Source: Bryobacterales bacterium | GTDB taxonomy: Bacteria; Acidobacteriota; Terriglobia; Bryobacterales; Bryobacteraceae | NCBI GenBank assembly: GCA_020846745.1 | Contig: JADLDI010000131.1 | Location: forward strand, 1 to 64,000 | Length of the DNA: 64,000 nucleotides | Reading direction: 5' to 3' | In this document: positions 51,710-60,941 of the stretch, piece by piece | Position numbering within the stretch: the first letter of the stretch is position 1 | Layout: every line of letters starts with the position of its first letter | Program-made: the position numbers and the translations under genes | Notes under the pieces: model-generated | What the model was told of the DNA's origin: nothing | What the model saw: only the letters and a program-made list of their open reading frames with translations | Database searches by the model: none

Positions 51710-52929
51710 TACTCAGACGGGATTGGTTGATCGGTGGGGCCGCCGTCGCGGTGGCGGCAATCGGCCTGACCGCATGCTCTTCGCGGACGGAAGCAAAGCC
51801 GGCCAATGCTAGCACGGTGCAAGCGGCGCAAACGGTGGTGCCGGTGGCGCAGGTCCGGCGGGCGAATATGGCGAGCCGCACGGTTCTGACGGCGGAGTTC
51901 CAGCCGTTCCAGGAAGTGGATGTAATGGCCAAGGTGGCCGGGTACTTACGGTCGATCAAAGTGGACTTGGGCGATCGCGTGCGCGAAGGACAGGTACTGG
52001 GCGAGCTTGAAATACCGGAAATGAACGATGAGATCAGCAAGGCCGCGGCGATGGTGGAGCAGACCAGTTCAGAGATAGCGGCGGCGAAAGACGAGCTACG
52101 GCGTGTGGAGTCCGCGCACGAGATTGCTCACCTGTCGCACGCAAGGCTAGAGGCCGTTGCCAAGCGCGAACCGGGGCTGATCCCGCAGCAGGAAGTGGAC
52201 GAGGTGAAGGCGCGGGACCTTGTGGCCGAGGCGCAGCTATCGGCGGCCCGGTCGAAATTGCAAGTGGAGCAGAACAAAGTGCAGGTGGCGCGGGCGGAAG
52301 TGACGCGGCTGCGCACGATGAAGAACTACGTCACCATCACCGCGCCGTTCACCGGTACGGTTACGAAGCGGTATGCCAATACGGGCGCGATGATTCAGGC
52401 CGGTATCTCGTCGCAATCGCAGGCAATGCCACTGGTGCGCCTATCGCAGATCAGCACATTGCGCTTAAGCTTGCCGGTGCCGGAATCGCTGGTTCCCGGC
52501 ATTCGCGTTGGCCAGTTGGCCGAAGTTCAAGTCAAATCGTTGGGCCGGACGTTTGAGGGTCGAGTGGCGCGGCTGGCTTCGAAAGTAGACGCGGCAACGC
52601 GGACCATGACCACCGAGGTGGACGTTCCGAATCCGAACGGCGTGATCCTGCCGGGCATGTACGCGGAGGTGGCGGTGCAAACAACAAAGCACGATAACGT
52701 TCTCACGGTTCCGCTGGATGCGATTGAGCGGGGCACAGCGGCGCGAGTTTGGACTGTGGACGCGGCGGGCACGATCAATGCGGTACCGGTCGAGTTGGGG
52801 ATCGAGGATGCACATCGTGTGGAGATCGTCTCCGGGATTAACGATCGGGACATGGTGATCATAGGGCGCCGCACCGGACTAAAGCCCGGCGACAAAGCAG
52901 TTCCGAAAGTAATCGAGCCAGAGCAGTAG
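51706..52929 (+). CDS. RND efflux periplasmic adaptor (membrane fusion lipoprotein)
   Basis: 407 residues, starting with TTG overlapping the TolC stop. The lipobox IGLTACSS indicates a lipid-anchored Cys. Domain order is barrel-sandwich (VDVMAKVAGYLRSIKVDLGDRVREGQVLGEL), an alpha hairpin (about residues 110-200, Ala/Glu/Lys rich), return lipoyl half (NYVTITAPFTGTVTKRYANTGAMIQAG), beta barrel and membrane-proximal domain. A Cys/His metal-binding motif is not apparent, so a hydrophobic drug or solvent substrate is more likely than a metal. Confidence 0.93.
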   Translation: MILRRDWLIGGAAVAVAAIGLTACSSRTEAKPANASTVQAAQTVVPVAQVRRANMASRTVLTAEFQPFQEVDVMAKVAGYLRSIKVDLGDRVREGQVLGELEIPEMNDEISKAAAMVEQTSSEIAAAKDELRRVESAHEIAHLSHARLEAVAKREPGLIPQQEVDEVKARDLVAEAQLSAARSKLQVEQNKVQVARAEVTRLRTMKNYVTITAPFTGTVTKRYANTGAMIQAGISSQSQAMPLVRLSQISTLRLSLPVPESLVPGIRVGQLAEVQVKSLGRTFEGRVARLASKVDAATRTMTTEVDVPNPNGVILPGMYAEVAVQTTKHDNVLTVPLDAIERGTAARVWTVDAAGTINAVPVELGIEDAHRVEIVSGINDRDMVIIGRRTGLKPGDKAVPKVIEPEQ

Positions 52930-52938
52930 CCGCGCACT

Positions 52939-55900
52939 ATGTCCAGATTTGCGATTAGAACCCCGTATTTCATCGTGGTCGCCTGTTTGATCGTAGCGAT
53001 CATCGGCGCGGTGAGTGTTGTGCGCATGCCGGTGGATATGTTCCCGGCCATCAATATTCCTGTTGTTGTGGTGGCGACGTTTTACTCCGGAATGCCGCCC
53101 GAGCAGGTAGAAAACAGCATTACGTACCGCCTAGAGCGCTTTCTTACGTTAGGGAGCGGTATCGAACATATCGAATCGCGATCGCTGACCGGAGTAAGTA
53201 TTATCAAGGTCTACTTTCACCCCGGGACCAATCCCGACGCGGCTGTGGCGATGATCGGCGGCCTGGCGACGGCGGAAATGAGCCGCTTGCCTCCGGGAAC
53301 GCTGCCGCCCGTGGTCCTGAAATTCGATGCGTCCAGTTTGCCGGTTTGCCTATTAACTTTGGGCGGCGAAGGCCTTTCCGAGACGCAACTCAAAGACATT
53401 GCGCAAAACGTTATACGTAACCAGTTGGCGGGGGTGCCCGGAGCTTCGGTACCCCAGCCGTTCGGCGGACGCAACCGGCAGATACTGCTCTATGCCGATC
53501 CGTTCAAGTTGGAGGCGCATCAACTCAGCCTGATGGACGTGGTGCGCACGATCGGCGAATCGAACGTGCTGCTGCCGGCGGGCGACGTGCAAATCGGCCG
53601 GTTCGACTACAACATTTACACCAACGGCATGCTGGGCGGTCCGGCTGAGATCAACCAGGTGCCGCTGAAGATGGTGGGACAGACGCCGGTGCGCGTGGCG
53701 GATATCGGCGAAGCCCGCGATTCACAGACCCTCCAGTACAACGTCGTTCGTGTGAACGGGCAGCGATCGGTTTACCTGCCCATTCTGAAGCAGGGCGGCG
53801 ACTCCAACACCATCGAGGTGGTGGACGGCATTCGCACGAAGGTGGGCAAACTGGCGGACATCCCGGACGCGTTGCGCACGGCAGTGGTGTTCGACCAATC
53901 GGAATTTGTGAAGAACGCGATCAAGACGCTGCTGCACGAAGGCGGATTGGGCTTGTTCCTTACGTCGTTGATGATTCTGATCTTTCTGGGGAGCTTCCGC
54001 GCTACGGTCGCCGTGTTCTTTTCGATTCCGCTGTCCGCACTGGCAACGTTCATTGCATTACAGATTGGCGGAAGTTCAATCAATACGATGGTGCTGGGCG
54101 GGTTGGCTCTGGCCCTGTCGCGACTTATCGATAACTCGGTGGTGGTGCTCGAGAATATCTACCGTCACCTCGAGATGGGGCACCCGCCCGCGGTGGCGGC
54201 CGAGAATGGCGGACGCGAAGTCGCGTTACCGGTGCTGGCGTCAACGCTTACAACGGTTGTGGTGTTCTTCCCGGTAACAATGCTTTACGGGGTGAGTAAG
54301 TATCTGTTTTCGGCTCTTGCTTTAGGCGTCGTATTGTCGTTATTCGCTTCTTACGCGGTGGCGCTAACCGTCGTACCGCTTTTCTGCGCGCGATTCCTGA
54401 CCGCCGCCAACATACACGGACACGAGCAATCGCGACGGAGCTTTGCCGCGCGCTTCAACGATCTGTTCAATCGCGGCTTTAACGGATTTCTGAACGGGTA
54501 TGACCGGCTGGTGACGAGGACTGTCACGCGCCCATGGCTGACACTCGCGGGTTTCGCCGTTGCGTTCGGCGTGAGCCTGCTGATTGCCCCGCTCTTGGGA
54601 CTGGCCTTCTTCCCGATGACCGACGCCGGACAGTTTGTGATACGCGTGAAAGCGCCATCGGGTACACGCTTACAAGAGACGGAGAACGACATCAAGCGAT
54701 TGGAGACGTTGATCCGGCGAACGGTACCGGAGCACGACTTATCGATGATCGTGTCGAACATCGGCGTGGACCCCGGATTCTCCGCCATCTTCACGAGCAA
54801 TGCCGCCATGCACACCGCCTATGTGCAGGTCGCTCTAAAGAGCGATCACGAGGTGGGTAGTTACGAATACATCACGCGGGTGAAAGAGGCAATGCGGCAG
54901 GAGTTGCCGCAACTTACCGCGTACTTTGCCTCAGGCAGCCTGGTGGAATCCACTTTGAACATGGGGTTGGCCGCACCGATCGACGTGCAGATCACCGGCA
55001 CGGACATGAAGGGCAACTACAAGCTCGCGCTCGATCTCGCCGCCGATATCCGGAAGCTGAGCGGCGTGGCTGACGTGTTTATTCCGCAGGATCTCGACCA
55101 GCCGGCGCTCAGGCTGAACGTCAATCGCATACGCGCACGCGAACTTGGGCTAAGCCAGCGGGAGGTGGTCTCGAATGTCATCACGGCGCTTACTTCCAAC
55201 CAGATGATTGCGCCCAGTTTGTGGCTCGATCCGCGGAACGGCAACCCGTACTATCTCGCCGTGCAGTATCCGGAAAAGCAGGTGAAAGAGGTGGGGGACC
55301 TGAGCGCCATTCCGTTGCGCGGACCAACATCCACGCAGCCCACACGGCTCGACATGGTGAGTGAAATCCAGCGCATCGAAGGGCCGACTGAGGTAAACCA
55401 TTACCAGATCCGGCGCGCTATCGATATCTTTGTGCGGCCGGCCGGCGAAGACTTGAGCGCTGCCGCCGCGAGCATCGACAACCTGATCGCGAGAACCAGG
55501 GCGCCCAAAGGAACGGACCTGACATTACGGGGCATGGTGCAGAGCATGCGCTCTTCATTCAACAGCTTCGCGATTGGACTGATCCTGTCGGTGGTGCTGC
55601 TGTACCTGATCCTGGTGGCCCAGTTCCGGTCGTTTGTCGACCCGTTTATCATTCTGCTGGCGCTGCCGCCGGGGACTACCGGCGTGTTGCTCACGTTGTG
55701 GCTGACCGGCACGACCATCAACGTCATGTCGCTGATGGGCATCTTAATGCTCGCGGGCGTTGCGCTGTCGAACAGTATCCTGATCGTCGAGTTCGCACAC
55801 CACCTTATCAACGAGGGGATGAACATCAGCGAAGCAATCGTGAGGTCGTGCCGGGTGCGCCTGCGGCCCGTCTTAATGACATCGCTTGCGACAATCATCG

Positions 55901-56049
55901 GCCTGCTGCCGATGGCGCTCAAGCTCGGCGAAGGGAGCGAGGCTTACGCGCCTCTCGCACGAGCGCTGCTTGGCGGCCTTACGGTCTCCGTCGTGTGCAC
56001 GATTTTCATCGTACCCGCGGGTTTCTACCTCGCGTACCGGAAAGCTTAG
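52939..56049 (+). CDS. RND efflux transporter permease (AcrB-like, altered proton relay)
   Basis: 1036 residues with 12 membrane helices and two large periplasmic loops. It begins MSRFAIRTPYFIVVACLIV and has RMPVDMFPAINIPVVVV. In helix 4, LIDNSVVVLENI aligns with AcrB VDDAIVVVENV: the first Asp is kept (D398), the second is Asn (N399). In helix 10, ALSNSILIVEF aligns with SAKNAILIVEF: AcrB Lys940 is Ser (S944). The Arg region VRLRPVLMTSL is kept. So one Asp and the Arg remain of the usual relay. It forms a tripartite pump with the two preceding gene products. It ends four bases inside the convergent lexA. Confidence 0.92.
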   Translation: MSRFAIRTPYFIVVACLIVAIIGAVSVVRMPVDMFPAINIPVVVVATFYSGMPPEQVENSITYRLERFLTLGSGIEHIESRSLTGVSIIKVYFHPGTNPDAAVAMIGGLATAEMSRLPPGTLPPVVLKFDASSLPVCLLTLGGEGLSETQLKDIAQNVIRNQLAGVPGASVPQPFGGRNRQILLYADPFKLEAHQLSLMDVVRTIGESNVLLPAGDVQIGRFDYNIYTNGMLGGPAEINQVPLKMVGQTPVRVADIGEARDSQTLQYNVVRVNGQRSVYLPILKQGGDSNTIEVVDGIRTKVGKLADIPDALRTAVVFDQSEFVKNAIKTLLHEGGLGLFLTSLMILIFLGSFRATVAVFFSIPLSALATFIALQIGGSSINTMVLGGLALALSRLIDNSVVVLENIYRHLEMGHPPAVAAENGGREVALPVLASTLTTVVVFFPVTMLYGVSKYLFSALALGVVLSLFASYAVALTVVPLFCARFLTAANIHGHEQSRRSFAARFNDLFNRGFNGFLNGYDRLVTRTVTRPWLTLAGFAVAFGVSLLIAPLLGLAFFPMTDAGQFVIRVKAPSGTRLQETENDIKRLETLIRRTVPEHDLSMIVSNIGVDPGFSAIFTSNAAMHTAYVQVALKSDHEVGSYEYITRVKEAMRQELPQLTAYFASGSLVESTLNMGLAAPIDVQITGTDMKGNYKLALDLAADIRKLSGVADVFIPQDLDQPALRLNVNRIRARELGLSQREVVSNVITALTSNQMIAPSLWLDPRNGNPYYLAVQYPEKQVKEVGDLSAIPLRGPTSTQPTRLDMVSEIQRIEGPTEVNHYQIRRAIDIFVRPAGEDLSAAAASIDNLIARTRAPKGTDLTLRGMVQSMRSSFNSFAIGLILSVVLLYLILVAQFRSFVDPFIILLALPPGTTGVLLTLWLTGTTINVMSLMGILMLAGVALSNSILIVEFAHHLINEGMNISEAIVRSCRVRLRPVLMTSLATIIGLLPMALKLGEGSEAYAPLARALLGGLTVSVVCTIFIVPAGFYLAYRKA

Positions 56050-56672
56050 CGATATTTGCGGAGTACCGCGAGCAGTTTACCCTGGACCTTCACATCCTGG
56101 GCCGGAACCATAATGGGGTCCATGGCGGCGTTGGCCGGTTGCAGCCTGACGACGCCGTCGTCTTCGCGATAGATACGTTTGAGAGTCGTTTCCGAGCCGT
56201 TCACGAGCGCCACCACCACGTCGCCGTCGCGCGCGCTCTCCGAGCGTTCGATCAACACGAAGTCGCCGTCGCAGATGTGGTCGTCGATCATCGATTCACC
56301 ACGCACCTGCAACGCATAGGTGTCGCGGTCGCCGGTGAAATCGGCGAAGTTCAACGTGGCCTGGCCTTCGTAGGTCTCCACCGGAGCGCCGGCGGCGATG
56401 CGGCCCTGCAGCGGGATGCTGTATGCCGTTTCCACTTGCGAGCCGCGCATTTCCCGGAAATATCGCGGCGCCAGTTCCAGCGACCGGCTATGGTTGTACG
56501 ATCGCTTGAGATAACCTTTTTGCGCAAGAATCGAGATATGTTTGTGAACCGTGGCCAGCGACGCCAACTCCAAGCCTTTGGCGATCTCTTCAAAACTGGG
56601 GCAGTAACCACGCTCCTCAACGAAGCGCGCAATGTAATCTAATACTTCCTTCTGCCGTGGGGTAAGAGCCAT
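56046..56672 (-). CDS. lexA: LexA repressor
   Basis: 208 residues from ATG 56670-56672. The winged-helix domain (PRQKEVLDYIARFVEERG, PSFEEIAKGLELASLATVHKH) is followed by the cleavage site A94-G95 in GRIAAGAPVE, the catalytic Ser127 in RGESMIDD and Lys165 in TTLKRIYR. All autoproteolysis residues are intact. It represses the SOS response until RecA filaments trigger cleavage. No classical GAAC-N4-GTTC or CTGT-N8-ACAG box is visible upstream. It has a strong promoter that would give a leaderless message. Confidence 0.95.
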   Translation of the reverse strand: MALTPRQKEVLDYIARFVEERGYCPSFEEIAKGLELASLATVHKHISILAQKGYLKRSYNHSRSLELAPRYFREMRGSQVETAYSIPLQGRIAAGAPVETYEGQATLNFADFTGDRDTYALQVRGESMIDDHICDGDFVLIERSESARDGDVVVALVNGSETTLKRIYREDDGVVRLQPANAAMDPIMVPAQDVKVQGKLLAVLRKYR

Positions 56673-56678
56673 GTTTTG

Positions 56679-56708
56679 ATAGTAGGCGAATAAAAAACGA
56701 AGTGTCAA
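56679..56708 (-). promoter_or_regulatory. lexA promoter (TTGACA - 18 bp - TACTAT), leaderless
   Basis: On the minus strand TTGACA (56703-56708) and TACTAT (56679-56684) are 18 bases apart. The -10 ends six bases before the ATG of lexA, so transcription should begin at or within one or two bases of the start codon. The same short region (64 bases) must also hold the promoter of the divergent membrane protein gene. Confidence 0.75.
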
Positions 56709-56736
56709 GTCTTTCTTTCGGCTAAACCATTCTGTC

Positions 56737-57384
56737 ATGAAGAGCTTCTCGACAAACGATCCGCTGGGACCACCTCCGCGCAGTGTACGTGTGAAACGCA
56801 CAACCCAGCGGAACCTGTTACTTTCCATACTCATTTCCGTTGCGGGAGTCGCGCTTTGCTTATTTCTTCTACGGCAAGTGCAGCGGCAGGAAGAGCAGCA
56901 GGCTCGCCGAAGCATCGAAGGGGAGTATGTTCAGGGAAAAGTAACTAAGAAATATTCCCGGCGAAACGAGGAGAAGCGGGCCGGCGCCATTGTTGTCGAG
57001 TCGACGTTTCATGTCGACTATGAATTCACTGCGGAGGGTCGGACTATACGCGGAATCGGCCGCATTCGGAAAGGGGTGTGGGATAAGTTACAGGAGGGTG
57101 GGCCCGTGGGCGTGTATTACACAGTAGGAAATCCCACAGTTCACGAGTTAGCCGCTCCGAACGACGCGCGAAACCGGAAGCTTGGGAAAGTTATGTTGTA
57201 CGCTTGCGGCGCACTCGTGATGGTGTTCCTGCTGGCGACGATCGACTACCTGAACCGAATTCGGAGGGAGCAGCGCCAACTGCGGGGTTGGGCGGTTTCG
57301 GCGGACGGATTGGAATTAGTTCACCCGGCAAATCGCACGGAGAAGGTGCGCTTGGACAAGATCCGCCTGGTGGAAATCGATTAA
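56737..57384 (+). CDS. Membrane protein with DUF3592-like domain
   Basis: 215 residues. One membrane helix near residues 27-45 (LLLSILISVAGVALCLFLL) and another near 147-168 (VMLYACGALVMVFLLATID) flank a beta-rich region with GEYVQGKVTKKYSRR, VDYEFTAEGRTIRGIGR and GGPVGVYYTVGNPTVHEL. This is the strand order of DUF3592 proteins. The C-terminal 45 residues are cytoplasmic. Function unknown. It is divergent from lexA and convergent with larE. Confidence 0.7.
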   Translation: MKSFSTNDPLGPPPRSVRVKRTTQRNLLLSILISVAGVALCLFLLRQVQRQEEQQARRSIEGEYVQGKVTKKYSRRNEEKRAGAIVVESTFHVDYEFTAEGRTIRGIGRIRKGVWDKLQEGGPVGVYYTVGNPTVHELAAPNDARNRKLGKVMLYACGALVMVFLLATIDYLNRIRREQRQLRGWAVSADGLELVHPANRTEKVRLDKIRLVEID

Positions 57385-57406
57385 CCCCGGATGCGCCGCC
57401 AGGTTC

Positions 57407-58270
57407 TCAGCGCGCTCCGATCGCCTCGTTCATCGAACCTTGGCGGTAACCTTCCAGATCGAGCGTGACGTAATGGAAACCGAGCGGCTTGAATATGGCG
57501 GTAAGCTTGCCGGCCATCTCGAGCGTCAACGCCTTTTCCAACTCGGCGCGGCCGATCTCGATGCGGACGAGTTCGCCGTGATACCGCACCCGGAACTGGC
57601 GGAAGCCTAGCTGTTTCACCGCCTCTTCCCCGGCCTCCACGGTCTTGATCGTCTCAACCGTCACCGGCGTACCGTAAGGAATACGGGAACTCAGGCACGC
57701 TGCCGCAGGGCGGTCCCAGAAGGGTAGCCCGGCCAACCGGCACAGTTCGCGGATCTCGGGTTTCGTCAGCCCGGCCTCGACCAGCGGCGCCTTCACCTGG
57801 TGGATTTTCGCCGCGGACTGTCCGGGACGGTAGTCGCCCAAATCGTCCTTGTTCACGCCGTACACGATCATCGGATTGCCGCGCTCTGCGGCCAATGCCT
57901 CCAACCGCGTGAACAGCTCGTCCTTGCAGTGGAAACAGCGGTCCTTGTCGTTCTTGACGTAGTCCGGGTTCTCGAACTCGAACGTCGGGATCATCTCGTG
58001 GCGGAACCCGCAGACCTTCGCGTATTCGATGGCGTCGCGCTTGTGCGACTCCGGAATCGAAGCCGAATCGGCCGTCACGGCCAGAGCGTTTCCGCCAAGC
58101 GCCTGGTGAGCGGCCCAAGCGAGATAGGCCGAATCCGTGCCGCCCGAGTAGGCGACAAACACACGGCCGAGCCCACCGAGGATCGACAACAGTTCATCCT
58201 GCTTGGCCAGCAGTTGAGACCGATCGAATGTGGGCCGGCCCGCGGTTCCCAGTGTGACCAGCGCTGCCAT
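57407..58270 (-). CDS. larE: ATP-dependent sacrificial sulfur transferase LarE
   Basis: 287 residues. The PP-loop VAYSGGTDSAYLAW binds ATP; KDRCFHCKDELFTRL is the family Cys-x-x-Cys region; AACLSSRIPYGTPVTVE contains the Cys that gives up its sulfur in LarE; the C-terminal RVRYHGELVRIEIG completes the family layout. LarE sulfurates the nickel-pincer precursor of lactate racemase and related enzymes. No larA, larB or larC is in the window. It lies nine bases after gyrA on the same strand. Confidence 0.92.
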   Translation of the reverse strand: MAALVTLGTAGRPTFDRSQLLAKQDELLSILGGLGRVFVAYSGGTDSAYLAWAAHQALGGNALAVTADSASIPESHKRDAIEYAKVCGFRHEMIPTFEFENPDYVKNDKDRCFHCKDELFTRLEALAAERGNPMIVYGVNKDDLGDYRPGQSAAKIHQVKAPLVEAGLTKPEIRELCRLAGLPFWDRPAAACLSSRIPYGTPVTVETIKTVEAGEEAVKQLGFRQFRVRYHGELVRIEIGRAELEKALTLEMAGKLTAIFKPLGFHYVTLDLEGYRQGSMNEAIGAR

Positions 58271-58279
58271 AGTTAAATT

Positions 58280-60856
58280 TTACTGCAAGGGCAATTCGCC
58301 CTGCCCTTCGGTGGATGGAGCTTCGACGTCGGAGTCGGGTACGACGGACGCCGCGGCGACCGCGTCGCCCTCTTCCATGCGGACAAGGCGGACGCCCTGT
58401 GTCGACCGTCCGGCCTGCCGGATCTCAGCCGATTCGATTCGGATGATCTTGCCGTCTTTGGTGATGATCATCAGGTCCGACTCCTCTTTCACGGCCAAAA
58501 TGCCGACCACGGCGCCGGTCTTACGGGTGGTCTTCATGTTGATGACACCCTTGCCGCCGCGAGTTTGCAGACGATAGTCGGCTAGCTTCGTACGCTTGCC
58601 GTAGCCTTGGTCTGAGATCGCGAGGATCAACTCGTCATCGGACCCGAACACCTCGGTGCCGATTACGACATCGTTATGGTCGAGCGAGATACCGCGGACG
58701 CCGCGAGCCTGGCGGCCCATGGGACGGACATCCTCTTCGTTGAACTTGATCGCCATGCCTTCACGGGTTCCGATAAAGATCATGTCCTTGCCGGAGGTGA
58801 GGCGCGCCGCGATCAACTCATCGCCCTCATCGAGCGAACAGGCGATGATGCCGCGCGACATCGGATTGTTGAACTCAGTCAGTTCGCATTTCTTGATGAC
58901 GCCCTGGCGCGTGACCATCACCACAAACTGGTCGGGCGTAAACTCCGACACGCACATGAACGTCTTCGCGGTCTCGTCCGGCTGCAGGTTGATCAGTCCC
59001 TGGATGTTCTTACCCTTACCGGCCGTACCGGCGTCGGGAATGTTGTAGTTCTTCAGCCAGTACAAGCGGCCTTTGCTCGTGAAGATCAGCATGTAGGAGT
59101 GTGTGGACCCGATGATCAGGTGCTCCACCACATCTTCCGAGCGCGTGCCCATGCCGATGCGGCCCTTGCCGCCGCGTGTCTGGCGGCGGTAGGTGTCGAC
59201 CGCGGTCCGCTTCAGGTAACCGCCGCGGGTGACCGTCACGGCCACGTCTTCCTGCTGAATGAGGTCTTCCAGAACGATCTCGCCCGGATCGTCGACGATC
59301 TGCGTCCGGCGCTCGTCGCCGAAGTCCTTCTGAATATCTTTGAGTTCTTTGACGATGACCTGGCGCAGCACCTTTTCCGAACCCAGGATTTCCAGGTACT
59401 CGGCGATGCGGCGCTGGATGTCGCCCAACTCGTCGAGGATCTTCTGCTGCTCCATGCCGGTGAGGCGTTGGAGTTGCAGTTCAATGATGGCCTGCGCCTG
59501 GCGTTCGGTGAACCGTGGACCGATCTCGCCCGCCGCAATCAACGCCGCGTATTCAGCCGCTTCGGCCGGCGTGATGAAGTTCATCAACGCCTCTTTCGCT
59601 TCTCGCGGCGTGCGCGATTCGCGGATGAGCCGGATGACTTCATCCAGGTTGTTGAGCGCCCGCTGGAAGCCCAGTAACAAGTGCTCGCGTTCACGAGCCT
59701 TGCGCAGTAAGTAGTCGGTCCGCCGGCGAACCACATCGATGCGGTGGTCGATAAACCGCTTGATCAGTTCGATCAGGCCCAACTCACGCGGCTGGCCGGC
59801 GACAATGGCCAGCATGATGATGCCGAAGTTCATCTGCAACTGCGTGTGCTTGTACAGATTGTTCAGCACGACTTCGGGATTTTCGCCGCGCTTGAGTTCG
59901 TAGACGATCCGCATGCCGTCGCGGTCGCTTTCGTCGCGGATGTCGGAGATTCCTTCGATCTTCTTGTCGGCCACCATAGCGGCCGTTTCCTGAATCAGGC
60001 GCGACTTATTCACCTGGAACGGCAGTTCGGTGACGATGATCGCTTCGCGGTCCTTACCGAATTTCTCGGTGGCCGCCTTGGCGCGCATCTTGACGGTGCC
60101 GCGGCCCGATTTGTAAGCCGACAAAATGCCTTCGCGGCCGAGAATGAAGCCGCCACCCGGGAAGTCAGGCCCCTGCACGATCTGGAGGATCTCGGACAAC
60201 GTAGTGGCCGGATGCTGGATCAGTTGGATGGTCGCGTTGATGATCTCGGTCAGGTTATGCGGCGGAATGTTGGTCGCCATGCCGACCGCGATGCCGGACG
60301 AACCGTTCACCAGCAGGTTCGGTACACGCGTGGGCAATACTTCCGGCTCGACTTCGCTTTCGTCGTAATTCGGGCGGAAGTCGACCGTTTCCTTGTCGAT
60401 ATCTTCGAGCAGCGCGCCGGCAATACGCGACAAACGCGCTTCGGTGTATCGCATCGCCGCAGGCGGGTCGCCATCGATGGACCCGAAGTTACCCTGGCCG
60501 TCGATCAGCCGGTAACGCATCGTGAACGGCTGCGCCAGGCGCACCAGCGTATCGTAAATCGCCGAGTCGCCGTGCGGGTGGTACTTACCCATTACTTCGC
60601 CGACGATTTTGGCGCACTTACGGGTGGGCTTGTTATGTGTCAAGCCCATCTCGTCCATCGTGTACAAAATACGGCGATGAACGGGCTTCAAACCATCGCG
60701 GACATCGGGCAGCGCACGGCCGACAATAACGCTCATCGCGTAGTCGAGATACGACCGCCGCATCTCCTCTTCGATGTTGATCGGAATCAGATTCCTGGAG
60801 CCTTCACCGCCTAATGGTAGCTGGCTAGGCGGAAGATTGCTGTCGTTATCTGGCAA
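58280..60856 (-). CDS. gyrA: DNA gyrase subunit A
   Basis: 858 residues. It starts with TTG at 60854-60856; AGGAG lies eight bases upstream and no better start precedes the conserved region (INIEEEMRRSYLDYAMSVIV). The quinolone region reads HPHGDSAIYDTLVR, with the wild-type Ser and Asp. The catalytic Tyr is Y137 in AAMRYTEARLS. The C-terminal beta-pinwheel has a GyrA box (QTRGGKG near residue 555) and repeated blades (IMKTTRKTGAVVGILAV). It pairs with GyrB, not in the window, for negative supercoiling. Confidence 0.97.
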   Translation of the reverse strand: MPDNDSNLPPSQLPLGGEGSRNLIPINIEEEMRRSYLDYAMSVIVGRALPDVRDGLKPVHRRILYTMDEMGLTHNKPTRKCAKIVGEVMGKYHPHGDSAIYDTLVRLAQPFTMRYRLIDGQGNFGSIDGDPPAAMRYTEARLSRIAGALLEDIDKETVDFRPNYDESEVEPEVLPTRVPNLLVNGSSGIAVGMATNIPPHNLTEIINATIQLIQHPATTLSEILQIVQGPDFPGGGFILGREGILSAYKSGRGTVKMRAKAATEKFGKDREAIIVTELPFQVNKSRLIQETAAMVADKKIEGISDIRDESDRDGMRIVYELKRGENPEVVLNNLYKHTQLQMNFGIIMLAIVAGQPRELGLIELIKRFIDHRIDVVRRRTDYLLRKAREREHLLLGFQRALNNLDEVIRLIRESRTPREAKEALMNFITPAEAAEYAALIAAGEIGPRFTERQAQAIIELQLQRLTGMEQQKILDELGDIQRRIAEYLEILGSEKVLRQVIVKELKDIQKDFGDERRTQIVDDPGEIVLEDLIQQEDVAVTVTRGGYLKRTAVDTYRRQTRGGKGRIGMGTRSEDVVEHLIIGSTHSYMLIFTSKGRLYWLKNYNIPDAGTAGKGKNIQGLINLQPDETAKTFMCVSEFTPDQFVVMVTRQGVIKKCELTEFNNPMSRGIIACSLDEGDELIAARLTSGKDMIFIGTREGMAIKFNEEDVRPMGRQARGVRGISLDHNDVVIGTEVFGSDDELILAISDQGYGKRTKLADYRLQTRGGKGVINMKTTRKTGAVVGILAVKEESDLMIITKDGKIIRIESAEIRQAGRSTQGVRLVRMEEGDAVAAASVVPDSDVEAPSTEGQGELPLQ

Positions 60857-60941
60857 AAGGAAACTCCTGATGTAAGGCGAAACGCGGCGTCCGCTCGCTC
60901 ACGGACCTTGCCACGGTGGTATCTTTATTTTACCAGAAAAC

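Noticed and set aside
56673..56915. Longer LexA form starting at 56915
   Set aside because: The extension is antisense to the divergent membrane protein and crosses the lexA promoter; the family start is MALTPRQ at 56672.
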